Assembly (NCBI RefSeq): GCF_021261325.1
Contig: NZ_JAJSBI010000013.1
Span: 186,001-250,000 of the forward strand
Source: Streptomyces guryensis
GTDB lineage: Bacteria; Actinomycetota; Actinomycetes; Streptomycetales; Streptomycetaceae
Length of the DNA: 64,000 bases
Direction of reading: 5' to 3'
Part shown: one piece after another, positions 18,462 to 26,805 of the stretch
How the letters are laid out: every line of letters begins with the position of its first letter
Position numbering within the stretch: position 1 is the stretch's first letter
The notes under the pieces: generated by a model
Database searches by the model: none
What the model was told of the DNA's origin: nothing
Seen by the model: only the letters and a program-made list of their open reading frames with translations
Translations under genes and position numbers: made by a program

Positions 18462-18520
18462 GCGAACAGACTGTCGACGACGGTGTCGACCCCCGTCGCC
18501 GGCCCCACACGGACTTGCGC

Positions 18521-18556
18521 GAAAGGCCGTACACGGCGTGCCGTGTACGGCCTTTC
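18521..18556. terminator. bidirectional terminator
   Basis: Perfect 16-bp stem GAAAGGCCGTACACGG with its complement around loop CGTG, between the convergent GT87 and racemase-like genes. The CTTTC end gives a partial U tract on the plus-strand transcript. Confidence 0.85.
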
Positions 18557-18574
18557 GGTTGGCTGATGCCTCGC

Positions 18575-19606
18575 TCAGCGGTCGACGATGCGGTCGAACT
18601 GCGTAGTGGTGTGCCGCAGATGGGCCACCAGTTCCTCGCCGACCTTCGGCTCCGGTGCGTCCGACGGCACGAACAGGATGGAGACCTGCATGTGCGGCGG
18701 CTCCGCGAACCAGCGCTGTTTACCGCCCCAGACGAACGGAGAAAGGTTCCGGTTCACCGTGGCGAGGCCGGCTCGGGCGACGCCCTTGGCACGCGGCATG
18801 ACGCCGTGCAGCGCCTTCGGGGCCTCCAGGCCCACCCCGTGCGACGTGCCGCCCGCCACGACCACCAGGAAGCCGTCGGAAGCCGCCTTCTGCTGGCGGT
18901 AGCCGAAGCGGTCCCCCTTGGCGACCCGCGTGACGTCCAAGACCGCGCCGCGGTACTCGGTGGCCTCGTGGTCCCCCAGCCACAGCCGTGTGCCGATGCG
19001 GGCCCGGAAGCGCGTCTGCGGGAACTGCTGCTGCAGCCGGTGGAGTTCGTCGGCCTTGAGATGGCTGACAAACATCGTGTGCAGGGGCAGGCGGGCCGCA
19101 CGCAGGTGGTCCATCCAGCCGATGACCTCCTCGACGGCGTCGGAGCCGTCCGTGCGGTCCAGCGGCAGGTGGATGGCGAAGCCCTCGAGGCGGACGTTCT
19201 CAATGGCGGCGTGCAGCTGCGGCAGGTCCTGGGCACTGATGCCGTGCCGCTTCATCGAGGACATCACCTCAATGACCACACGGGCCCCTACGAGGCCGTA
19301 CACGCCGTCCACCGACGACACTGAGCGGATGACGCGGTCGGGCAGCGGGACGGGCTCCTCGCCGCGCCGGTACGGCGTCAGCACCAGCAGGTCACCGCCG
19401 AAGAAGTCCTTGATCCGCGCAGCCTCGTACGTAGTGCCGACGGCGAGGATGTCCGAGCCCAGCCGTGTGGCCTCCTCCGCCAGCCGCTCGTGCCCGAAGC
19501 CGTAGCCGTTGCCCTTGCAGACCGGGACGAGTCCCGGGAACTGCTCCTGCACGTGCTTGTGGTGCGCCCGCCAGCGCGCGGTGTCGACGTAGAGCGTGAG
19601 CGCCAT
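18575..19606 (-). CDS. alanine-racemase-fold PLP protein
   Basis: A 343-residue protein with the alanine racemase N-terminal barrel. The PLP lysine is in VPVCKGNGYGFGH (about K31), and RIGTRLWLGD near residue 205 fits the barrel end. It lacks the usual C-terminal racemase domain arrangement, so substrate and activity are uncertain. The next gene upstream on the same strand is a FemX-type aminoacyltransferase, suggesting a function in peptidoglycan cross-bridge amino acid supply. The two genes are about 100 bp apart and may form an operon. Confidence 0.8.
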   Translation of the reverse strand: MALTLYVDTARWRAHHKHVQEQFPGLVPVCKGNGYGFGHERLAEEATRLGSDILAVGTTYEAARIKDFFGGDLLVLTPYRRGEEPVPLPDRVIRSVSSVDGVYGLVGARVVIEVMSSMKRHGISAQDLPQLHAAIENVRLEGFAIHLPLDRTDGSDAVEEVIGWMDHLRAARLPLHTMFVSHLKADELHRLQQQFPQTRFRARIGTRLWLGDHEATEYRGAVLDVTRVAKGDRFGYRQQKAASDGFLVVVAGGTSHGVGLEAPKALHGVMPRAKGVARAGLATVNRNLSPFVWGGKQRWFAEPPHMQVSILFVPSDAPEPKVGEELVAHLRHTTTQFDRIVDR

Positions 19607-19707
19607 GGCCGGACCTGGAACCTTTCTCGTGGCTGCGGTGTATCAGAGATATGGAAGCGAACGAAGCAGTCGGACTTGTCGGAGTAAACGGCCGCTGCCG
19701 CTGGGGC

Positions 19708-20829
19708 TCAGCGGCGCGACATGTAGATGTCGAGCGCCTTGTGGAGCAGCTTGTTGAGCGGGAAGTCCCACTCACCGAGGTACTCGGCTGCCTGGCCGCC
19801 GGTGCCCACCTTGAACTGGATCAGGCCGAAGAGGTGGTCGGTCTCGTCCAGCGAGTCGGAGATGCCGCGCAGGTCATAGACGGTCGCGCCGAGAGCGTAT
19901 GCGTCGCGCAGCATCCGCCACTGCATCGCGTTCGAGGGCCGGACCTCACGGCCGATGTTGTCGGAGGCACCGTAGGAGTACCAGACGTGCCCGCCGACGA
20001 TCAGCATCGTCGCCGCCGACAGATTCACGCCGTTGTGCCGGGCGAAGTACAGCCGCATGCGGTTGGGGTCCTCGGTGTTGAGGGCCGTCCACATGCGCTG
20101 GAAGTACGACAGCGGGCGAGGCCGGAAGTGGTCGCGCACGGCCGTGATCTCGTACAGCCGCTGCCATTCCTCGAGGTCCTGGTAGCCGCCCTGGACGACC
20201 TCGACGCCGGCCTTCTCGGCCTTCTTGATGTTGCGGCGCCACAGCTGGTTGAAGTTCTGGTGGACCTCTTCCAGGGAGCGGTTGGCCAGTGGCACCTGGA
20301 AGACATAGCGGGGCTGTACGTCGCCGAAGCCGGCCCCGCCGTCCTCGCCCTGCTGCCAGCCCATACGGCGCAGCTTGTCGGCGACCTCGAAGGCGCGCGG
20401 CTCGATGAAGTCGGCCTCGATGTCGCGCAGCCGCTTCACGTCCGGGCTCTGGATGCCCTGCTTGATGGAGCCGGCCTCCCAACGCCGGATGATCACCGGG
20501 GGGCCCATCTTCACAGAGAAGGCACCCTGCTGCTTGAGGTGCGCGAGCATCGGTTCCAGCCACTCGGTCAGATTCGGCGCGAACCAGTTGATGACCGGGC
20601 CTTCGGGCAGATAGGCCAAGTAGCGCTTGATCTTGGGCAGTTGGCGGTAGAGGACGAGGCCCGCACCGACCATCTCGCCGGTCCGCTCGTCGAACCAGCC
20701 GAGGCTCTCGGAGCGCCACTCCGCCTTGACATCGGCCCAGGCCGGAACCTGCATGTGGCTCGCCGAGGGCAGGCTCTGGATGTACGCCAGATGTTGCTCG
20801 CGGCTGATCGTCCTCAGGGTCAGGCTCAT
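19708..20829 (-). CDS. femX: FemX-type lipid II aminoacyltransferase
   Basis: A 373-residue FemABX/VanK-type protein with paired GNAT folds and a helical insertion (VHQNFNQLWRRNIKKAEKAGVEV). Streptomyces peptidoglycan has a single glycine bridge, and FemX adds it to lipid II from glycyl-tRNA; this gene is in the position of the Streptomyces femX. Hallmarks are the substrate-binding SASHMQVPAWADVK near the N-terminus and YLAYLPEGPVINW. The start is the ATG at 20829. The gene symbol is from family and synteny. Confidence 0.85.
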   Translation of the reverse strand: MSLTLRTISREQHLAYIQSLPSASHMQVPAWADVKAEWRSESLGWFDERTGEMVGAGLVLYRQLPKIKRYLAYLPEGPVINWFAPNLTEWLEPMLAHLKQQGAFSVKMGPPVIIRRWEAGSIKQGIQSPDVKRLRDIEADFIEPRAFEVADKLRRMGWQQGEDGGAGFGDVQPRYVFQVPLANRSLEEVHQNFNQLWRRNIKKAEKAGVEVVQGGYQDLEEWQRLYEITAVRDHFRPRPLSYFQRMWTALNTEDPNRMRLYFARHNGVNLSAATMLIVGGHVWYSYGASDNIGREVRPSNAMQWRMLRDAYALGATVYDLRGISDSLDETDHLFGLIQFKVGTGGQAAEYLGEWDFPLNKLLHKALDIYMSRR

Positions 20830-21008
20830 TCGGGGCGCTCCTCGGGCTGGTGTGTCCCCATGGGTACAGGGGCTCCGGCTCTCGCGCCGAAGCCTACTGC
20901 GCCTTGCGAGCGCCCCGACTGGGCGTACGGAACCTGCACCCCGGCTTGTTGGCCGCCGAGGCGTTCAGTGGTGCTTTGTCCGGTGTTCGAGAGTCGGTGT
21001 CCCTGGCG

Positions 21009-21323
21009 TCAGCCGATGACCCCGCCGAAGAGGCCGCCGTGCGCCATGCCGAGGAAGAAGCCGACCGCCGAGGCACCGAGACCCAGGATGAGTCCGAAGC
21101 GCTCGCGGGTCGTCTCCGAGATCCACTGGCCGTACGCACCGGTGAGGATTCCCACCAGGCCGGCCCAGGAGCTGAGCAGGTGCAGGTGGTGGAAGAAGCC
21201 GGTCACGAACGCCGTCACGCCAACAACCAGGGTCACCGCGAGCAGGGTGTCCTGGATGGGGTGGGGTTTTCCGTCCGTGGCGAAAAGGCCTCCGACGGTG
21301 TTGGGTCGCAATGCTTGTGCCAT
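21009..21323 (-). CDS. small conserved membrane protein
   Basis: A 104-residue protein with three hydrophobic helices (TLLAVTLVVGVTAFVTGFF; AGLVGILTGAYGQW; LILGLGASAVGFFLGMAHGG). The start is the ATG at 21323, directly after GGAGGTG; the frame is open further but unsupported. No enzymatic motif is visible. It is divergent from rpsF. Confidence 0.75.
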   Translation of the reverse strand: MAQALRPNTVGGLFATDGKPHPIQDTLLAVTLVVGVTAFVTGFFHHLHLLSSWAGLVGILTGAYGQWISETTRERFGLILGLGASAVGFFLGMAHGGLFGGVIG

Positions 21324-21608
21324 AGGGCACCTCCTGCGGAAGACGGCGCATCGTAGCGCCATACACACCCGATGTGTACAGATTGACGGTCCCCGCGGCC
21401 GGATTTCAACCGGAAGCGGGTATGCAGGTAGTCTGTACCGTCTGCACCGGTGTCTGCCCAGGCAGAGCCAGGGAACCGTCCAGTCAGGCCGGGGATGTCG
21501 CTCGCCGAACCCCGATTGTCAGTGGCGGCCGATACCGTTGCGTACGCATCACAACCCTCCTGCCACGGAACGACCGTGGCCGCTGAGTCCAAAGGAGGTG
21601 GGTTCCAC
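21324..21608 (+). promoter_or_regulatory. rpsF leader/promoter region
   Basis: A 285-bp interval before the ribosomal operon. It includes an inverted repeat TACACA-5-TGTGTA (21362-21378) and a GC-rich leader ending in AAAGGAGGTG, an excellent Shine-Dalgarno sequence for rpsF. Many bacteria autoregulate rpsF-rpsR by S6:S18 binding to the leader RNA. The segment around 21512-21535 (CCGAACCCC...GGCGGCC) could form such a stem, but I cannot confirm the motif. Confidence 0.4.
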
Positions 21609-21899
21609 ATGCGTCACTACGAGGTGATGGTCATCCTCGACCCCGATCTGGAGGAGCGCGCTGTCGCCCCCCTGATCGAGAACTTCCTCTCCGTCGTCCG
21701 TGAGGGCAACGGCAAGGTCGAGAAGGTCGACACCTGGGGCCGTCGTCGTCTCTCGTACGAGATCAAGAAGAAGCCTGAGGGCATCTACTCGGTCATCGAC
21801 CTGCAGGCCGAGCCTGCGGTCGTCAAGGAGCTCGACCGCCAGATGAACCTGAACGAGTCGGTCCTCCGGACCAAGGTCCTCCGTCCCGAGACCCACTGA
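21609..21899 (+). CDS. rpsF: 30S ribosomal protein S6
   Basis: 96 residues, full length for bacterial S6 (MRHYEVMVILDPDLEERAVAP, ending VLRTKVLRPETH). It starts at the ATG 21609 after AAAGGAGGTG. First gene of the rpsF-ssb-rpsR-rplI operon. S6 pairs with S18, encoded two genes downstream, in the platform of the small subunit. Confidence 0.98.
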   Translation: MRHYEVMVILDPDLEERAVAPLIENFLSVVREGNGKVEKVDTWGRRRLSYEIKKKPEGIYSVIDLQAEPAVVKELDRQMNLNESVLRTKVLRPETH

Positions 21900-21977
21900 G
21901 CTTTCCCGCTCAGTTGATCTCGGGATCCGAGTAGCAGCAACCAAGCAGCCAGAGCAAACCCGCCGAGAGGTACCCCC

Positions 21978-22568
21978 ATGGCAGGCGAGACCGTCATCAC
22001 GGTCGTCGGCAATCTTGTCGATGACCCCGAGCTGCGCTTCACCCCCTCCGGTGCGGCGGTCGCGAAGTTCCGTGTCGCGTCCACCCCCCGCACCTTCGAC
22101 CGTCAGACGAACGAGTGGAAGGACGGCGAAAGCCTCTTCCTGACCTGCTCGGTCTGGCGTCAGGCGGCGGAGAACGTCGCCGAGTCGCTCCAGCGAGGCA
22201 TGCGCGTCATCGTGCAGGGCCGGCTGAAGCAGCGGTCCTACGAGGACCGTGAGGGCGTCAAGCGCACGGTCTACGAACTGGACGTCGAGGAAGTCGGCGC
22301 CAGCCTGCGCAACGCCACGGCCAAGGTCACCAAGACCGCCGGCCGCGGTGGGCAGGGTCAGGGCGGATACAGCGGCGGTGGCGGCCAGGGTGGCGGCGGC
22401 TGGGGTGGAAACTCCGGTGGCGGCCAGCAGGGCGGCGGCGCTCCCGCCGACGACCCGTGGGCGACCGGCGCTCCCGCCGGTGGCAACCAGGGCGGCGGTG
22501 GCGGCGGCTGGGGTGGAAACTCCGGCAGCGGTGCTGGCGGCGGCTACTCGGACGAGCCCCCCTTCTAG
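21978..22568 (+). CDS. ssb: single-stranded DNA-binding protein
   Basis: 196 residues. OB fold in residues 1-110 (MAGETVITVVGNLVDDPELRF), a long Gly/Gln-rich flexible linker with repeated GGGWGGNSG units, and the acidic tip DEPPF that docks SSB partner proteins. Its place between rpsF and rpsR is the conserved bacterial arrangement. Streptomyces usually have a second ssb paralogue with a role in sporulation; this is the ribosomal-operon copy. Confidence 0.97.
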   Translation: MAGETVITVVGNLVDDPELRFTPSGAAVAKFRVASTPRTFDRQTNEWKDGESLFLTCSVWRQAAENVAESLQRGMRVIVQGRLKQRSYEDREGVKRTVYELDVEEVGASLRNATAKVTKTAGRGGQGQGGYSGGGGQGGGGWGGNSGGGQQGGGAPADDPWATGAPAGGNQGGGGGGWGGNSGSGAGGGYSDEPPF

Positions 22569-22625
22569 GCCTTTGGCCGGAGGGCGGGTCGTACCCAAAC
22601 TTCTTGATCACACAGGAGAAACACC

Positions 22626-22862
22626 ATGGCAAAGCCGCCTGTGCGCAAGCCGAAGAAGAAGGTCTGCGCTTTCTGCAAGGACAAGGTCACGTACGTGGAC
22701 TACAAGGACACGAACATGCTGCGGAAGTTCATTTCCGACCGCGGCAAGATCCGTGCCCGCCGCGTGACCGGCAACTGCACGCAGCACCAGCGTGATGTCG
22801 CCACGGCCGTCAAGAACAGCCGTGAGATGGCGCTGCTGCCCTACACCTCCACTGCGCGATAA
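22626..22862 (+). CDS. rpsR: 30S ribosomal protein S18
   Basis: 78 residues, basic. It has the N-terminal zinc-ribbon-like cysteines in KKKVCAFCKD and a third in GNCTQH, so this is a Cys-containing (C+) S18. Streptomyces commonly carry an additional zinc-independent paralogue elsewhere. It lies 57 bp after ssb, with AGGAG upstream (ACAGGAGAAACACC). Confidence 0.97.
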   Translation: MAKPPVRKPKKKVCAFCKDKVTYVDYKDTNMLRKFISDRGKIRARRVTGNCTQHQRDVATAVKNSREMALLPYTSTAR

Positions 22863-22880
22863 GGGAAGGGTGACCGAAAC

Positions 22881-23327
22881 ATGAAGATCATCCTCACCCA
22901 CGAGGTCTCCGGCCTCGGTGCCGCGGGCGACGTCGTCGACGTCAAGGACGGTTACGCTCGCAACTACCTGATCCCGCGGAAGTTCGCTATCCGCTGGACC
23001 AAGGGTGGCGAGAAGGACGTCGAGCAGATCCGTCGTGCTCGCAAGATCCACGAGATCCAGACCATCGAGCAGGCTAACCAGGTGAAGGCCCAGCTCGAGG
23101 GCGTCAAGGTCCGTCTGGCCGTCCGCTCCGGCGACGCCGGTCGTCTCTTCGGTTCCGTCACCCCGGCCGACATCGCCTCGGCGATCAAGGCATCCGGTGG
23201 CCCCGAGGTCGACAAGCGCCGTATCGAGCTGGGCGCGCCGATCAAGACGCTGGGCGCTCACGAGACGTCTGTGCGTCTGCACCCCGAGGTTGCCGCCAAG
23301 GTCAACATCGAGGTTGTCGCGGCCTGA
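22881..23327 (+). CDS. rplI: 50S ribosomal protein L9
   Basis: 148 residues, full length. The N-terminal 23S-binding domain has the family signature GDVVDVKDGYARNYLIPR. A long connecting helix and the C-terminal domain (VRSGDAGRLFGSVTPADIA) follow. It is the last gene of the operon, 18 bp after rpsR, followed by a terminator. Confidence 0.98.
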   Translation: MKIILTHEVSGLGAAGDVVDVKDGYARNYLIPRKFAIRWTKGGEKDVEQIRRARKIHEIQTIEQANQVKAQLEGVKVRLAVRSGDAGRLFGSVTPADIASAIKASGGPEVDKRRIELGAPIKTLGAHETSVRLHPEVAAKVNIEVVAA

Positions 23328-23355
23328 TCGCCGCGCTTGGCTTGAACAGCTGAGA

Positions 23356-23390
23356 GAAGGGGCGGCACCCCTATGGGGTGTTGCCCCTTC
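23356..23390 (+). terminator. terminator of rpsF-rplI operon
   Basis: A 16-bp stem (GAAGGGGCGGCACCCC with GGGGTGTTGCCCCTTC, two G-U pairs) around TAT, then TTCG. It closes the ribosomal operon 29 bp after rplI. Confidence 0.8.
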
Positions 23391-23422
23391 TTCGTGCTCC
23401 GGTTTGGTACGGGAGCACGCAT

Positions 23423-23436
23423 GTTTCACGTGAAAC
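23423..23436. other. parS site, exact (pair member)
   Basis: GTTTCACGTGAAAC, first of two exact sites separated by only 4 bp, in the convergent rplI/MATE intergenic region. Confidence 0.92.
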
Positions 23437-23440
23437 GCCG

Positions 23441-23454
23441 GTTTCACGTGAAAC
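23441..23454. other. parS site, exact (pair member)
   Basis: Second exact GTTTCACGTGAAAC, 18 bp centre to centre from its partner and 2 bp from the stop codon of the MATE gene. Confidence 0.92.
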
Positions 23455-23456
23455 AG

Positions 23457-24794
23457 TCACCGGGTGGCGCCCGTGACCAGCCAGCGGCCTGAACGGGTGC
23501 GCAGCCAAAGGGTCAGCATGCGTACCCCCATCATCAGCGTCATTGCTGCCCACAGCGCCATGAGGCCGCCGCCGAAGGCTGGGACCAGCAACGCCAACGG
23601 GGCGAAGACCGCGAGGGTGACCACCATGGCCCACGCCAGATATGGACCGTCACCGGCTCCCATCAGGACGCCGTCCAGGACAAAGACGACGCCGCAGATC
23701 GGCTGGGAGAGCGCCACCACGAGCAGGGCGGGCAGCGCGGTGTCCTTCACCACGTTGTCGCTGGTGAACAGCGGCAGGAACAACGGCCGGGCGGCCACCA
23801 CCAGCACACCGAGCACAACACCTACTGTGACTCCCCAATGCACCATGCGGCGGCATGCATCGCGAGCCCCCTGGGTGTCCTCGGCTCCGAGATAGCGTCC
23901 GATGATGGCCTGACCGGCGATCGCGATGGCGTCAAGGGCAAAGGCGAGCAGGCTCCAGAGGGACAGGATGATCTGGTGTGCAGCGATGTCGGCGTCGCCG
24001 AGTCGGGCGGCAACAGCTGTGGCGATCATCAGGATCGCCCGCAGTGAGAGTGTGCGGACCAGGAGGGGAACACCCGCTTGTGCGGAGGCCCGTATCCCCA
24101 CTGCGTCGGGACGCAGTGAGGCGCCATGTCTGCGGGCTCCGCGGACAACCACGGTGAGGTAAACGGCCGCCATGCCGCACTGCGCGATGACGGTGCCCCA
24201 GGCGGAACCGGAGATGCCGAGGTCGGCGCCGTAGACGAGGCCCGCGTTGAGGGCGCCGTTGGCGACGAAGCCGGCGATGGCTACACGGAGTGGTGTCTTG
24301 GTGTCCTGCAGGCCGCGCAGGACACCAGTCGCGGCGAGTACGACGAGCATGGCCGGGATGCCGAGGGCAGAGATGCGCAGATAGGCGGTCGCATAGGGGG
24401 CCGCACTGTCCGAGGCGCCGAAGAGGGCCACAAGGCCCGGCGCCGTCGGCAGTACGGCGGCGATGACGGCGGCGCCGAGCAGAAGTGCCAGCCAGATGCC
24501 GTCCATGCCTTGGCGGATGGCAGCTTGGAGGTCGCCGGCGCCGACGCGTCGAGCGACTGCGGCGGTGGTGGCGTAGGCGAGGAAAACGAAGATGCTGACT
24601 GCTGTCGTGAGGAGGGCCGAGGCGACACCGAGGCCGGCGAGCTGTGCCGTACCCAGATGGCCGACGATCGCGCTGTCGGCCATGACGAAGAGGGGCTCGG
24701 CGACCAGAGCGCCGAAGGCCGGGATGGCTAGCGCGACGATCTCTCGATCGTGCTGTCGCCGGGTGACCCGGGGGGTCGCGGGAGCCTGTGTCAT
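23457..24794 (-). CDS. MATE family efflux transporter
   Basis: A 445-residue protein with about 12 membrane helices in two similar halves and the DinF/NorM-type N-terminus (REIVALAIPAFGALVAEPLFVMADSAIVGHLG). Such proteins export drugs or metabolites using Na+ or H+ gradients. I use the ATG at 24794; TTG and GTG codons lie just upstream in frame, and no clear ribosome-binding site favours any. It lies between rplI and dnaB in the opposite orientation, as in other Streptomyces. Confidence 0.9.
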   Translation of the reverse strand: MTQAPATPRVTRRQHDREIVALAIPAFGALVAEPLFVMADSAIVGHLGTAQLAGLGVASALLTTAVSIFVFLAYATTAAVARRVGAGDLQAAIRQGMDGIWLALLLGAAVIAAVLPTAPGLVALFGASDSAAPYATAYLRISALGIPAMLVVLAATGVLRGLQDTKTPLRVAIAGFVANGALNAGLVYGADLGISGSAWGTVIAQCGMAAVYLTVVVRGARRHGASLRPDAVGIRASAQAGVPLLVRTLSLRAILMIATAVAARLGDADIAAHQIILSLWSLLAFALDAIAIAGQAIIGRYLGAEDTQGARDACRRMVHWGVTVGVVLGVLVVAARPLFLPLFTSDNVVKDTALPALLVVALSQPICGVVFVLDGVLMGAGDGPYLAWAMVVTLAVFAPLALLVPAFGGGLMALWAAMTLMMGVRMLTLWLRTRSGRWLVTGATR

Positions 24795-25255
24795 GAGCAC
24801 CAATCTAATCGTCCACAGGTAAGAGATGTAAAGCTTTACTGACCCTTACTTCGCGTCTTACTGCGTGGTCTTTCGTGCGCCGTTCGAAGCGATCTTGGCC
24901 CGAGTGGGGAAGTTTTTCTTCTACACAGCCGGTGGATGGGAAAACTGCAGGTCAAGGCGGTAGGAGTCGCGGAGGTTGATGCTTGTTCACAGGGCTGTCC
25001 ACCGTGTCGTGCACAGGTTTTGTGGAGTTCTCCACAGCATCCGGGCCGTCGTCCACATGGCCTGTGGATAACCAGATTGGCTGACGGTGCCCGCGGGCCT
25101 ACCGTGGTCCGGCGCCCGCTCCGTTCGTCGGCAGGGAAACCAGCCCAAAACCGACGTGCAGTAACCGGAGTTGGGCCTCTCATTTGTCAGTGCCGTGCCG
25201 TAGAAAAGAGGGCATGGCTAGGTCCGCTCGGCGGCGGACGGGAGGAGGTGGCTCG
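24795..25255. promoter_or_regulatory. dnaB upstream region with DnaA-box-like sites
   Basis: About 460 bp without a gene, partly AT-richer than its surroundings. Sites matching the Streptomyces DnaA box TTGTCCACA at 8 of 9 positions are TCGTCCACA (24809-24817, 25049-25057) and TTGTTCACA (24983-24991). TGTGGATAA (25063-25071) is the reverse complement of the consensus TTATCCACA. CTGTCCACC (24995-25003) is weaker. The dnaB start follows a strong GGAGGAGGTGG. Control of dnaB, and perhaps the MATE gene, by DnaA is inferred. Confidence 0.5.
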
Positions 25256-26734
25256 GTGAGTATTTCCGAGCCCTTGGATGATCCGTGGGCCGACAGCGGT
25301 CCAAGCGATCGTCTGCCTGCTTCCCGTCGACGCGGCGACGGGGGACGGGGCCGCGACGAGCAGCACGACCGTGGAGGGGACAGCGGAGAATGGGATGGCG
25401 GAGGTACGTCCTTCGAGCGAGTGCCGCCTCAGGACCTGGATGCAGAGCAGTCCGTCCTCGGCGGCATGCTGCTGTCCAAGGACGCCATCGCCGACGTCGT
25501 GGAAATCCTCAAGGGCCATGACTTCTACAAGCCCGCACACGAGACGATCTTCCAGGCGATCCTCGACGTCTACGCCAAGGGCGAGCCGGCCGACCCCATC
25601 ACGATCGCCGCCGAACTCACCAAGCGCGGCGAGATCAACAAGGTCGGTGGCGCATCGTATCTGCACACCCTCGTGCAGACCGTGCCGACCGCCGCCAACG
25701 CCGAGTACTACGCGGAGATCGTCCACGAGCGGGCGGTTCTGCGCCGTCTGGTCGAGGCAGGCACCCGCATCACTCAGATGGGATATGCGGCCGACGACGA
25801 CGTCGACGAGATTGTCAACCGTGCCCAGGCCGAGATCTACGCGGTCACCGAGCAGCGCACCAGCGAGGACTACCTGCCGCTCGGCGACATCATGGAGGGC
25901 GCACTCGACGAGATCGAGGCGATCGGCTCCCGCAGCGGCGAGATGACCGGTGTACCCACGGGCTTCACGGATTTCGACTCGCTCACCAACGGGCTGCACC
26001 CGGGCCAGATGATCGTCATCGCTGCCCGTCCCGCGATGGGTAAGTCCACGCTCGCGCTGGACTTCGCCCGGGCTGCCTCGATCAAGCACAACCTGCCCAG
26101 CGTCATCTTCTCCCTCGAAATGGGACGCAACGAGATCGCGATGCGTCTGTTGTCGGCCGAGGCCCGGGTTGCCCTGCACCACATGCGCTCCGGCACGATG
26201 ACCGACGAGGACTGGACGCGACTGGCCCGCCGAATGCCGGATGTTTCGGCCGCGCCGCTGTTCATCGACGACTCTCCGAACCTGTCGATGATGGAGATCC
26301 GTGCCAAGTGCCGCCGTCTCAAGCAACGCAATGACATCAGACTGGTCGTCATCGACTACCTCCAGCTGATGCAGTCCGGTGGCTCCAAGCGTGCCGAGAA
26401 CCGCCAGCAGGAGGTATCGGACATGTCCCGTAACCTCAAGCTCCTCGCCAAGGAGCTGGAGATTCCGGTCATCGCGCTGTCCCAGCTGAACCGTGGCCCC
26501 GAGCAGCGCACAGACAAAAAACCGATGGTCTCCGACCTGCGTGAGTCCGGCTCCATCGAGCAGGACGCCGACATGGTCATCCTGCTGCACCGTGAGGACG
26601 CCTATGAGAAGGAGTCGCCGCGGGCCGGCGAGGCCGACCTGATCGTGGCCAAGCACCGTAACGGCCCGACGGCGACGATCACGGTCGCCTTCCAGGGTCA
26701 CTACTCGCGGTTCGTGGACATGGCGCAGACCTGA
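25256..26734 (+). CDS. dnaB: replicative DNA helicase DnaB
   Basis: 492 residues from the GTG at 25256 (VSISEPLDDP) with GGAGGAGGTGG upstream. The N-terminal collar domain (from PQDLDAEQSVLGGMLLSKDA, about 65-170) binds primase and assembles hexamers. The RecA-like motor has Walker A around RPAMGKST (about 258-265), Walker B around RLVVIDYLQLM and the DnaB motif QEVSDMSRNLKLLAKEL. The first 60 residues are a charged, Gly-rich extension. No intein. A mobile element at the other end of the window carries a protein with the same N-domain. Confidence 0.98.
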   Translation: MSISEPLDDPWADSGPSDRLPASRRRGDGGRGRDEQHDRGGDSGEWDGGGTSFERVPPQDLDAEQSVLGGMLLSKDAIADVVEILKGHDFYKPAHETIFQAILDVYAKGEPADPITIAAELTKRGEINKVGGASYLHTLVQTVPTAANAEYYAEIVHERAVLRRLVEAGTRITQMGYAADDDVDEIVNRAQAEIYAVTEQRTSEDYLPLGDIMEGALDEIEAIGSRSGEMTGVPTGFTDFDSLTNGLHPGQMIVIAARPAMGKSTLALDFARAASIKHNLPSVIFSLEMGRNEIAMRLLSAEARVALHHMRSGTMTDEDWTRLARRMPDVSAAPLFIDDSPNLSMMEIRAKCRRLKQRNDIRLVVIDYLQLMQSGGSKRAENRQQEVSDMSRNLKLLAKELEIPVIALSQLNRGPEQRTDKKPMVSDLRESGSIEQDADMVILLHREDAYEKESPRAGEADLIVAKHRNGPTATITVAFQGHYSRFVDMAQT

Positions 26735-26736
26735 TC

Positions 26737-26762
26737 TGCCCCGATCTCGGCGTCCCGGGGCA
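26737..26762 (+). terminator. possible dnaB terminator
   Basis: TGCCCCG pairs with CGGGGCA around a 12-base loop, immediately after the dnaB stop. It is short, so support is modest. Confidence 0.4.
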
Positions 26763-26805
26763 AATGAATTCGACGGCCGCCCGTTCCGCGGGATGGACTG
26801 GGGCC

